DNA of 64,000 nt from Falsigemmobacter intermedius (GTDB taxonomy: Bacteria; Pseudomonadota; Alphaproteobacteria; Rhodobacterales; Rhodobacteraceae): positions 50,872-114,871 of the forward strand of contig NZ_SBLC01000013.1 of assembly GCF_004054105.1 (NCBI RefSeq), in the 5' to 3' direction. Position 1 is the stretch's first letter. The number at the start of each line of letters is the position of its first letter. Below are positions 54,505 to 61,747 of this stretch, piece by piece. Position numbers and translations under genes: made by a program. The notes under the pieces were generated by a model. It was not told the origin of the DNA. It was given only the letters and a program-made list of their open reading frames with translations, and did no database searches.

Positions 54505-55502
54505 ACCAGGCTGAGCCGCTTGAGCCAGGTCAGCGTCACATCGCTCTGGCGCAGGACGAAGGCGTGATACTCTTCCGGTCCCATGTAACCCGCGCTCAGG
54601 TTCGAGGCGGTCATATATTTCGCCCAGGGCTCAGAGGTTTCGGTCGCGGTCCGGATCGAGGAGGCGATCGCCTCTTTCAGCTCGGGCGCAAGCCCTTTGG
54701 GGGCGATCACGCCGCGCATCTGCTGCCAGGCCGGATCGGCATCAATGCCCTGCTCGCGATAGGTTGCCACCTCGGGGAATGAGGCGAGCCGCTCGCTGCC
54801 CTGATAGCCCAGCAGACGGATACGGCCGCTTTCGGCGAATTGCACGATGGTCTGCGGGTTGTTCGAGGTCGCATCCAGCGAGCCGCCCAGCAGCGCGGTC
54901 AGATGCTCAATCCCGCCGGGGAAGGGGATCCAGTTGAACTGAAAGCCCGCAGCATCTGCGAGAATATTGGTGTGGATGTTATGGGCCGACCCCGGCGCCC
55001 CCTGTCCGCCGATGTTCAGAAGCGGTTGCGCGGTTTTGGCATGGGCCACCAGGTCTGCGAGGGTGTTGAAGGGGCTGTCTGCACGCACAACGGTGAAGAA
55101 GCCCTCGGTCTGGACCCGGGCGATCCAGTCAAAATCTTCGATCCCGAAGGTGCCCTTGCCCGCCGTGTGCAGGATCGACAGATGCGAGACGGTGTTGATC
55201 GCAAGCGTCTGTCCATCCGCCTTTGCCCCGCGCAGCGCGGCCATCTGCACCATGCCATTGCCGCCGGTGCGGTTCTCGACCACCACCGTCTGCGAAATCA
55301 CCGGCTCAAGGGCTGCAGCCAGTTCACGGCTGTAGATATCGGCAGCCGAGCCGGGGGCGGTGTGGCAGATCAGCGTGACAGGCTTCTTCGCCCAGGTATC
55401 CGCCGCAAAGCCGCGTGAGGCGATCAGCGAAGGGGCGGCCAGAAGCGGCAGGGTTGCGACCGCCGAACGCAGCAGACCACGGCGGGTAAGGCTTTGAGAC
55501 AT
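54501..55502 (-). CDS. Tripartite tricarboxylate transporter substrate-binding protein (TctC/Bug family), Tat signal
   Basis: This 333-residue periplasmic protein is unusual in having a twin-arginine signal (LTRRGLLRSAVATLPLLAAP) where the other two binding proteins of the window have Sec signals. The mature part has WAKKPVTLICHTAPGSAADIYSRELAAALEP and QTVVVENRTGGNGMVQMAALRGAKADG. It leads the operon tctC-tctB-tctA-prpD-ntaA. Tat export suggests cytoplasmic folding or cofactor acquisition, which is an inference. Confidence 0.9.
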   Translation of the reverse strand: MSQSLTRRGLLRSAVATLPLLAAPSLIASRGFAADTWAKKPVTLICHTAPGSAADIYSRELAAALEPVISQTVVVENRTGGNGMVQMAALRGAKADGQTLAINTVSHLSILHTAGKGTFGIEDFDWIARVQTEGFFTVVRADSPFNTLADLVAHAKTAQPLLNIGGQGAPGSAHNIHTNILADAAGFQFNWIPFPGGIEHLTALLGGSLDATSNNPQTIVQFAESGRIRLLGYQGSERLASFPEVATYREQGIDADPAWQQMRGVIAPKGLAPELKEAIASSIRTATETSEPWAKYMTASNLSAGYMGPEEYHAFVLRQSDVTLTWLKRLSLV

Positions 55503-55853
55503 TGCGGAAATCCGGTATCAGAGAAAAACTTTCCCGGACAATTGCGCGCAACTGCAGCGCTCTTCAACGAAAGCCCGAGCCGGTTTTGAAGTTTGGAACA
55601 CAGCCATTCTGCGCCAGTTCCCCGGCAGAAATTCTCTGCTGTCGGGGCCTGTCCAGGGGGAAATCTGTTTTTCGCAGACCCGGGCGGCTTCGGCGAATCA
55701 CCCCGGTTCTCTGACAAGTTCGTGAGGCGCAGCGCCTGCGCCCGGGGGTCTGAAGACAGCCGCCGCCCCCGCCCTCAGGATCGACCGCAAACCGCGAAGG
55801 AACCGCGGTTCAGCTCACCCCGGCTCTGTCCGGCCTGAGGCAGACGGGGGATA
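55503..55853. other. Intergenic region, no gene seen
   Basis: These 351 bases separate the start of the TTT operon from the 3' end of the HPr-kinase-like gene, both on the minus strand. I see no ORF with family similarity and no copy of the GGRATAA-N15-CGTT promoter. It should carry the TTT operon promoter. Confidence 0.5.
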
Positions 55854-57056
55854 TCAGCGCACCACCACCAGCCCCTCCTGATGAAACTGCGCGAGGCAGC
55901 GGCCGAGATCCTCACGGATGCGCGCCGGGGCCGTGTCGGGAAAGAGTTCTGCCATCACTTCGGCCAGATCATCGACCGATCCGGGCATCTCCAGCATCTG
56001 CCACAGCGCATGGGCCATGGGGTTCAGTTCCCAGAGAAAGCCGTCCTCCTCCTGCCAGAGCCAGACCATCTGCCCGCTGGCGCGCAGCCGCACCGCCGGG
56101 TTGCGTGCAAAGATCTGACCCGATGCGGGCCGCGGCAGATCGGGGGCGGCAGCCTGAGGCGACAGGGGCAGGAGGGCTTCGGGCAGATCCTGCGGCAGGC
56201 CCTGCGCCTGCCAGGCCCGCAGCAAAGCGATGCCCTCGTCCGGGTCCGAACAGATCAGGCGCGCCCGGGGAAGCCGCATCGTCAGCGCGGTAAGCCGGTC
56301 CAGGGCCTGAGAGGCGGTCTCAAACCGCGTGAGCGTCTGGCGCAGCAGAAGGGGCAAAGCCGCCTCAGGCGGCAGAGCCCGGAGGCTCGGCGGATGATCC
56401 CCGCGCCTCTCAAACGACAGGATCGCGGCGATCGGTGATTTTGCGCCACAGGGCTGCGCTGAGGGCAGCCGGACATAGGCGTAGCGGTCATCCTGGAGGA
56501 CGGCCCCCCCACCGAGCAGCCTGCGAAGTGTCGGATCCGGCGGCAGGGGCAGACGCAGCCGGGGGGCAATGCCAAAGGACATGGCCTGATCGTCAGGGGT
56601 GATGGCGAGAACATCGTCGCAGATGAACTCCGCCCCCGGCTCTGCAGCGAGGCGGGTGGCAAAGCTGGTTTTGCCCGCCCGGGCCGGACCGGTCAGCACA
56701 AAGGCCTGACCCCCGAGGGCGACTGCGGCCGCATGAAGGCCAAGGAGGTCCTCCCCGCTCTCCAGCCGCGCCAGCGACAGATCGGCGATCAGCGCGCAGA
56801 CAGCGGAGGCAAGGGGCAAAGCGCCGGTCGGACGATCGCTATAGCGCGAGGTGATCTTCCAACGCCCGCAGGAAGCCTCGCGGGCAATAGCCAGCGCCTC
56901 ATCGGGCCTGCTCCGGACCGGCTGCAGTGACCAGCCGTCCAGGCAGCGCAACAGCGCCTCTTTCAGCGCGGGATCATCGGGAAGAAGCAGCGGCGCGGCC
57001 CGGCGGTCAAACGACCAGCCCTGCAGCGCCGCGCCCCGGAGGCCGGCCCGTCTCAC
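55854..57056 (-). CDS. HPr-kinase-like P-loop protein fused to a PqqD-like peptide-binding domain
   Basis: This 400-residue protein combines two domains. Residues about 100-260 match the HPr kinase/phosphorylase core: LLGLHAAAVAL, the Walker A motif LTGPARAGKTS (residues 121-131) and FICDDVLAI with two aspartates (147-148). Residues about 315-400 form a PqqD-like domain (WELNPMAHALWQMLEMPGSVDDLAEVMAELFPDTAPARIREDLGRCLAQF), the fold that presents leader peptides to modifying enzymes. Its GTG start overlaps the stop of the peptide gene by four bases. Kinases of this type phosphorylate serine in HPr and in certain lasso peptides, so a serine-rich peptide substrate is plausible, as an inference. 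Confidence 0.8.
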   Translation of the reverse strand: MRRAGLRGAALQGWSFDRRAAPLLLPDDPALKEALLRCLDGWSLQPVRSRPDEALAIAREASCGRWKITSRYSDRPTGALPLASAVCALIADLSLARLESGEDLLGLHAAAVALGGQAFVLTGPARAGKTSFATRLAAEPGAEFICDDVLAITPDDQAMSFGIAPRLRLPLPPDPTLRRLLGGGAVLQDDRYAYVRLPSAQPCGAKSPIAAILSFERRGDHPPSLRALPPEAALPLLLRQTLTRFETASQALDRLTALTMRLPRARLICSDPDEGIALLRAWQAQGLPQDLPEALLPLSPQAAAPDLPRPASGQIFARNPAVRLRASGQMVWLWQEEDGFLWELNPMAHALWQMLEMPGSVDDLAEVMAELFPDTAPARIREDLGRCLAQFHQEGLVVVR

Positions 57057-57325
57057 CCCCGGCTGACCTGACCGCGCGACGGGCCGCTGTTTGCGCCCCG
57101 CGAACCGCCCCGTGAGTTGCCGCGCGAGGTCCCACGTGATCCGCCGCGCGACTGCCCCGCCGAATTTCCATCCGAGGCGCCACGGGAAGTCGCCGCAGAG
57201 GCGCCGCTCGCGCGGGCAACGTCAAAGCCCGCCATCGCCGGGGCCGCCCAGGCCAGGGAGGCGCCGAGAGCCATTTTCGCCAGCAGGCGGCGACGGGAGA
57301 GGGTGTCGATCTGCGTTTTACCCAT
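57053..57325 (-). CDS. Small secreted peptide with Tat signal and Ser-Arg-Gly repeats
   Basis: This 90-residue peptide starts at ATG 57325 with AGGA upstream. Residues 1-32 form a twin-arginine signal (SRRRLLAKM, hydrophobic core, cleavage after APAMA). Residues 33-40 read GFDVARAS. Residues 47-90 are almost only Ser, Arg, Gly, Asn and Ala, with eight SRG repeats (for example SRGGSRGTSRGNSRG). I recognise no family. Its N-terminal half is similar to that of the subtilase upstream. A GGAATAA-N15-CGTT promoter lies 48-74 bases before the start. The gene is coupled to the HPr-kinase-like gene. It may be the substrate of that kinase/PqqD protein. Confidence 0.78.
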   Translation of the reverse strand: MGKTQIDTLSRRRLLAKMALGASLAWAAPAMAGFDVARASGASAATSRGASDGNSAGQSRGGSRGTSRGNSRGGSRGANSGPSRGQVSRG

Positions 57326-57373
57326 GACAGGATCCTTTCTGAACCACGACGCCGGATGCGGCGACAGAAGAAG

Positions 57374-57399
57374 AACGGGACAGCGCAGGGCTTTATTCC
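57374..57399 (-). promoter_or_regulatory. Putative ECF promoter, GGAATAA-N15-CGTT
   Basis: On the minus strand GGAATAA (57393-57399) and CGTT (57374-57377) are 15 bases apart, upstream of the SRG-repeat peptide gene. The layout is identical to that upstream of the sigma gene at 58794. Confidence 0.6.
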
Positions 57400-57431
57400 A
57401 CCCCTCAGAATTTTTTATCGACTGCGGATAT

Positions 57432-58652
57432 TCACCCGCCGCACTGATCTTCCAGAGACACAAGACCCGCGCCGAAAATATCATCCCGTCCGGGCACCCC
57501 CAGATCCGTGGTGCAACTCTCGAGGGCCCGGAGATGCGCCTCCAGACTGAGGTCGGGGTTCTCCGCGAGGCGCAGCGCCAGGGCGGCCGTGACGAAGGGC
57601 GCGGCATAAGAGGTGCCCGACTGCAGCCGCCCTCCCGAGATTGAGGCGGCCGTCCAAAGCCGCACACCCGGCGCGGCAAAGCGGATATAGGGACCCCGGT
57701 TGGCCTGGCGCCAGGCCCGTCCCTCTGCGTCCACCCCCGTCACCGCGATGACCTCAGGCCAGGCGGCGGGATAGGCCGGGGGCGCGCCCGCTCCGCCATT
57801 TCCGGCAGCGGCGACCAGCGCAATCCCGCGCGCCGCCGCCTCCTGCAGGGCCAGATGCAGAACCGGGTTCTCCTCTCCCTCAAACGACAGATTGATGACC
57901 GCAACCCCGGCCCCGATCAGATGCCCGACGGCCTCGGTCAGGGTAAAGGCGTCTGCCGCTTCGCCTGTGCTGGATTTATGGAAGGCCTCAACCGCCACCA
58001 GTTCGGCATCCGGCAGAAGCCCCGGTGTGCGGCTGAGGCTTTGCCCCACCAGAAGGGCTGCAACGGCGGTCCCGTGGCGGCGACCCGCCTGGCTTCTTTC
58101 GCCCAGATCCGCCTGAAAAACGCGGATGTTCGCGCCCTTCAGTGCCTCATGCCCGAGGTTGATCCCGGTATCGATCATGCCGATCCGGCGCGCAGTCACC
58201 CTGCGGGAAAGGGGCCAGGAAATGGCCTGATGTGCAAGACAATCTCCGCCCTCGCAAAGAAACGCCCCGCTGCGATACAGCGCGTTGCGGCTGACGGTGG
58301 CGGCGGGAAATCGCCGCGCCAGATCGCTGAGCGCCTGATCGGTGCTCAGCCGGGCGGGGCTCAGCAGGCGGTAAAGCTGACCACCGGCAAAGGCGCGGCT
58401 TTGCAGCACCACATATCCCGCCGCTTCCAAAGCACCTTCCTGCAAAGCCGGTCCAAGAACCAGAAGTTCAGGCCGCGCAGCCCGGGGAGGGGCCGGGCGC
58501 GACGGCGCTGACGCCCGCGACACGGCACTGACCGAACCGCCCGAGGCACGCGCCGTGTCATAGCCACAAAGCGCCGGGGCGATCCAGGCGCCCCCGGTCA
58601 CACCCAGACCGATCAGCAGCGCCCGCCGCCTTGTAAACGCATCATCACGCAT
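57432..58652 (-). CDS. Subtilisin-like serine protease (S8) with Tat-type signal
   Basis: This 406-residue S8 peptidase has the catalytic triad D161 (GMIDTGI), H193 (RRHGTAVAAL) and S348 (SGTSYAAP), with the oxyanion asparagine in AAGNGG (N285). Residues 1-28 are a twin-arginine-like signal (TRRRALLIG). Residues about 22-48 (WIAPALCGYDTARASG...) closely match those of the SRG-repeat peptide encoded downstream (WAAPAMAGFDVARASG). AGGAG lies seven bases before the ATG, and GGATGAA-N15-CGTT lies upstream. It probably acts outside the cytoplasm, perhaps maturing the peptide. It could also act in regulated proteolysis of the anti-sigma factor. Confidence 0.9.
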   Translation of the reverse strand: MRDDAFTRRRALLIGLGVTGGAWIAPALCGYDTARASGGSVSAVSRASAPSRPAPPRAARPELLVLGPALQEGALEAAGYVVLQSRAFAGGQLYRLLSPARLSTDQALSDLARRFPAATVSRNALYRSGAFLCEGGDCLAHQAISWPLSRRVTARRIGMIDTGINLGHEALKGANIRVFQADLGERSQAGRRHGTAVAALLVGQSLSRTPGLLPDAELVAVEAFHKSSTGEAADAFTLTEAVGHLIGAGVAVINLSFEGEENPVLHLALQEAAARGIALVAAAGNGGAGAPPAYPAAWPEVIAVTGVDAEGRAWRQANRGPYIRFAAPGVRLWTAASISGGRLQSGTSYAAPFVTAALALRLAENPDLSLEAHLRALESCTTDLGVPGRDDIFGAGLVSLEDQCGG

Positions 58653-58678
58653 GAACTTCTCCTGTCGCAGGTCAGGAT

Positions 58679-58704
58679 AACGGGCGGAGGGGCAGTTTTC
58701 ATCC
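58679..58704 (-). promoter_or_regulatory. Putative ECF promoter of the subtilase gene, GGATGAA-N15-CGTT
   Basis: On the minus strand GGATGAA (58698-58704) and CGTT (58679-58682) are 15 bases apart, 27 bases before the subtilase ATG. It is divergent from the sigma promoter, only 28 bases away. Confidence 0.5.
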
Positions 58705-58732
58705 GCCCTGCGGTATATTATTTACGGCGCGG

Positions 58733-58758
58733 GGAATAAATCCGGCCGCTGTGCCGTT
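58733..58758 (+). promoter_or_regulatory. Putative autoregulated ECF promoter, GGAATAA-N15-CGTT
   Basis: GGAATAA (58733-58739) and CGTT (58755-58758) are 15 bases apart, 36 bases before the sigma ATG. The same layout in front of the peptide and subtilase genes suggests that the sigma factor transcribes its own gene and theirs. Confidence 0.6.
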
Positions 58759-58793
58759 TTCTCTCTGACGGACGGCCAGGACCCTTTTTCGTG

Positions 58794-59324
58794 ATGAACA
58801 CCGAGCATGAGAAGATCCGCCAGGAGATGATCCTGCTTTTGCCGCGCCTGCGGGCCTTTGGCTGGTCTTTGACGCGGGATGCGGCAGCGGCGGATGATCT
58901 GGTGCAGCTGACCTGTGAAAAGGCACTGCGGGCCCTTTCGTCTTTTGAATATGGCACCAGGCTGGACGCCTGGATGTTCCGGATCATGCGCAACAGCTTT
59001 CTGGATGAGCGGCGCGGCCCGCGACACCTGGCGTTGGCGGCTGATATCTCTGAGCGCGAGATTGAGGATCTGAACGGAGCCGCGCGGATTGAAGACCGGC
59101 TTGAACTTCGGGCCGTCGGCCGGGCCATGGCGGCGCTGGATCCGGGGCAGCGGGAGGTTCTGATGCTGGTGGGGGTTGAAGGTCTGCGCTACCGCGAGGC
59201 AGCCGAGGCGCTCGGGCTGCCCATCGGCACCGTTATGAGCCGCCTTGCCCGCGCCCGCCGCGCCCTGGCCGCCATGCTCGGCCGAAGCGATGACACCACA
59301 AAGGAGGTCCGCCATGAGGGTTGA
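58794..59324 (+). CDS. ECF-family RNA polymerase sigma factor
   Basis: This 176-residue protein has region 2 (RLRAFGWSLTRDAAAADDLVQLTCEKALRALSSFEYGTRLDAWMFRIMRNSFLDERR) and region 4 (LDPGQREVLMLVGVEGLRYREAAEALGLPIGTVMSRLARARRAL). ATG 58794 is preferred; GTG 58791 directly precedes it. The 3' end overlaps the anti-sigma gene by 11 bases, a usual coupling. It is related to, but distinct from, the sigma factor at 2443. It likely controls the divergent subtilase/peptide/kinase genes. Confidence 0.92.
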   Translation: MNTEHEKIRQEMILLLPRLRAFGWSLTRDAAAADDLVQLTCEKALRALSSFEYGTRLDAWMFRIMRNSFLDERRGPRHLALAADISEREIEDLNGAARIEDRLELRAVGRAMAALDPGQREVLMLVGVEGLRYREAAEALGLPIGTVMSRLARARRALAAMLGRSDDTTKEVRHEG

Positions 59325-59982
59325 GGATGAGATGCTGATGGCCCTCGCCGACGGCGAGCTTGACGCAGAGACCTCTGCGCAGCTGCGCCGTCAGATTGCC
59401 GCGGATCCCGCGCTGCAGGCCGATTATGCACTCTTTGTGCAGACGGCGGCGGCTTTGCGGGCGGATCCGGGCCTCGGGCCGGTGCCCGAGCGGCTGATCC
59501 GGCAGATTGAGGACTGGCCGGGCAGCCGGGCTGCGCCGCAACCCGCTCCGCTGTGGCAGCGGGCCTGGCGTCCGGTGGCACTCGCCGCCTCGCTGGCGCT
59601 GGCTGTCTGGGCGGGCAGCTGGCTCGCTCCGGGCGCAGAGGGCGGGTTTACGCCCCTCGATTATGCGACGCTGCCCACAGGCGAAAGCCGCAGCCTTGCC
59701 GGGGGCGAAGTCCGCGCGCTGGCGAGTTATGACACTGAGGCCGGGGTGTGCCGTCATCTGCGACACCGCGATGCGCAGCAGACGCAGGATGTGCTTTTGT
59801 GCAAAGCGGAGGGTGGCTGGAGCACCCGCTTGTCGCTGAACACCCCTCTCACGGAGGGAGAGTTTGTGCCCGCCTCCTCGCTCGCCGCCGGGGTGTTTGA
59901 CGCTGCCCTGAATGGGCTGGGCGCCGCAGATCCCCTCAGCCCGGAGGCAGAACGCGACCGGCTGGCGGGCGCGGGCGGATAA
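59314..59982 (+). CDS. Anti-sigma factor, membrane-anchored
   Basis: This 222-residue protein has an N-terminal sigma-binding region (DEMLMALADGELDAETSAQLRRQIAADPALQADYALFVQTAAAL) without a zinc-binding HxxxCxxC. One transmembrane helix follows (residues about 88-107, PVALAASLALAVWAGSWLAP). The periplasmic C-terminal domain has two cysteines (VCRHLRH and VLLCKAEGG). ATG 59314 has AAGGAGGT upstream. It should sequester the ECF sigma factor until a signal at the cell envelope is received. The cysteine pair could sense redox state, an inference. Confidence 0.85.
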   Translation: MRVEDEMLMALADGELDAETSAQLRRQIAADPALQADYALFVQTAAALRADPGLGPVPERLIRQIEDWPGSRAAPQPAPLWQRAWRPVALAASLALAVWAGSWLAPGAEGGFTPLDYATLPTGESRSLAGGEVRALASYDTEAGVCRHLRHRDAQQTQDVLLCKAEGGWSTRLSLNTPLTEGEFVPASSLAAGVFDAALNGLGAADPLSPEAERDRLAGAGG

Positions 59983-60007
59983 ACGGACCGGAAGGCAGGC
60001 CGCCTCC

Positions 60008-60416
60008 TCAGCCGCCATATTTTTCAAGGAAGGCTTCGGCTTTCAGGCGGCGGACATCCGGCAGCGCCGCGCAGCCGCTCATGCGACCAGTCCCGCCAGG
60101 CCAGCGCCATGAGCCGCTCTGCCACAGCCTTGGGAAACCGCGCCCGGACGGGCTTCGCCGGGCAGCCCGCCACGATCATGAAGGGGCTGACGTCGCGGGT
60201 CACGACGGCCCCTGCTGCCACGATCGCAGCGATATTGACGAAGCGGCCGACTTCCGTATTGGCGATGTCACAAAGCCGCCCGCAGCAGGAATAATCCCCG
60301 ACGCGGCTTTTGCTGAGCACCGTGTCGGCCCCCAGCTCGACAAAGGCGCCGGGATGGCCGGCCCGGAGCTGCACGCCCGGGTGCAGAGAGGGTTCGGTCT
60401 TGGAAAGTTTCATCAC
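60008..60416 (-). pseudogene. Phosphonate-associated hexapeptide acyltransferase, internally deleted and frameshifted
   Basis: The N-terminus KLSKTEPSLHPGVQLRAG ... SRVGDYSCCGRLCDIANTEVGRFVNIAA matches DapH/PhnO-like transferases of phosphonate operons. It then jumps straight to IVAAGAVVTRDVSPFMIVAGCPAKPVRARFPKAVAERLMALAWRDW. About 60-70 residues normally lying between these blocks (hexapeptide repeats with the catalytic histidine region) are missing in frame. Near the 3' end the original frame reads GAAGCPPPESRSLP and stops at 60024. One base shifted, it reads ALPDVRRLKAEAFLEKYGG, the normal family ending, stopping at 60008. Its start overlaps the phnE stop. It is very likely non-functional. 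Confidence 0.78.
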
Positions 60417-61744
60417 GCCCCCCGGATCAGTTTGCGGCGGATCAGACCCGAGAGGCTGTCCATCGCCATGACCATCAGCACAATCAACACCATATACCAG
60501 GCGACATCCTCCCAGTCGCGCTGCGTCTGGATCGCCTGAGTCATCAAAAGCCCGATCCCGCCGCCCACGATGGCGCCGATGACCGTGGCCGAGCGGGTAT
60601 TGGATTCGAGGAAATAAAGGACCTGGCTGAGCAGCACCGGCATGACCTGGGGAAGGACCCCGAAGCGGGCCTGCTGCAGCCGCCCCGCCCCGGTCGAGCG
60701 CAGCCCCTCCACCTGTTTTTCGTCGATGTTCTCCAGCGCCTCAGAGAATAGCTTTCCGAAGGACCCGCTGTCGGTCAGCAGAATGGCCAGCGCTCCGGTC
60801 ATCGGCCCGGGACCGAAGGCACGCGCAAGAACGATGGTCCAGATCAGCCCATCCACCCCGCGGATAAAGTCAAAGACCCGCCGCAGCCCGAAGCGCAAAG
60901 GGGTAAAGGGCATCATATTCCGCGCAGCCAGAAAGCTCAGCGGCAAAGCGACCAGGGCGGCCCCGAAGGTGCCTAAGAACGCCATGAGCAGGGTCTCAGA
61001 AATCGCCCAAAGGGTCGCCGAATGCCGCCACATCTGATTGTTGAGAAAATCGCGCCCGACCGCCAGCAGATTGGGCAGCGACGGGTCAACCCGCTCTCCC
61101 CAAAGCACCGCGCCGCCGATCTCAGCCCAGCTCATGGCGGGAAACGGGCTGTCGGGGGTGAAAAAGAACAAGGGCCAGCCCGGCTGATAGTAAAAAGTTT
61201 CCACCTTCGCGCGGGTATAGACAAAGCGTCCCGCTTCTGTGGTGACGGTGATGCGGGCATCGCCTGCGTTGATCCGGTCGGGCAGGGGCTGCGGTGCGGT
61301 CAGCTTCAGACGATTGCCTTCGGGGGCAATCGACACGAGGCCATAGCCGGGGATCTGATACTGCGCACCCCCCTCGTGATAGGTCACCAGATGGCCGTCC
61401 CCGAGATCAATCGTCGTGACCCCGCCGCTCTGGCGCAGCCAGTCGGGCCATTGCCCGGCGGGCAGACGGCCCTTCGCCTCCCCCTCGACCAGAACCGAGA
61501 CCTCGCCGCTGCGGTTGTCGCGCAGAACATGGGTTTTATAGCTGACAAAATCCCCCGCCAGAACGGCGGCATTGTCGAGCCGCGCACGCCCCGCCAGACC
61601 ACCAAGATCAAACGCGAAGGCCGCATAGCTCAGATAGGCGAGGATCAGCAGCGGCACCGCAAAGGCCAGGCGGCGTGCGCGGCGAAAGCGCCGCAGAACG
61701 CGGTCCTGCAAAGAAAGGGGTGGCGCGGTCACAGCAGGGCTCAT
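60413..61744 (-). CDS. phnE: Phosphonate ABC transporter permease PhnE
   Basis: This 443-residue permease has one N-terminal membrane helix, a roughly 150-residue periplasmic stretch and then the PhnE core: GTFGAALVALPLSFLAARNM, RGVDGLIWTIVLARAFGPGPMTGALAILLTDSGSFGKLFSEALENIDEKQVEGLRSTGA and the C-terminal helices. The length is well above the 260-290 residues of the short form, as is common for one of the two PhnE proteins in alphaproteobacteria. It is encoded three bases after the second phnE gene. It appears intact. Confidence 0.93.
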   Translation of the reverse strand: MSPAVTAPPLSLQDRVLRRFRRARRLAFAVPLLILAYLSYAAFAFDLGGLAGRARLDNAAVLAGDFVSYKTHVLRDNRSGEVSVLVEGEAKGRLPAGQWPDWLRQSGGVTTIDLGDGHLVTYHEGGAQYQIPGYGLVSIAPEGNRLKLTAPQPLPDRINAGDARITVTTEAGRFVYTRAKVETFYYQPGWPLFFFTPDSPFPAMSWAEIGGAVLWGERVDPSLPNLLAVGRDFLNNQMWRHSATLWAISETLLMAFLGTFGAALVALPLSFLAARNMMPFTPLRFGLRRVFDFIRGVDGLIWTIVLARAFGPGPMTGALAILLTDSGSFGKLFSEALENIDEKQVEGLRSTGAGRLQQARFGVLPQVMPVLLSQVLYFLESNTRSATVIGAIVGGGIGLLMTQAIQTQRDWEDVAWYMVLIVLMVMAMDSLSGLIRRKLIRGA

Positions 61745-61747
61745 GGC

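Noticed and set aside
55854..57325. Lasso-peptide gene cluster
   Set aside because: A PqqD-like domain and HPr-kinase-like domain occur in some lasso clusters. There is no transglutaminase-like protease or asparagine-synthetase-like cyclase here, and the peptide lacks a lasso core.
57374..58758. The promoters as ordinary EcfG general-stress promoters
   Set aside because: The spacing fits GGAAC-N16/17-CGTT, but none of the copies has the C of GGAAC and all share an extra AA. A dedicated ECF factor is encoded in the middle. EcfG control is still possible and not excluded.
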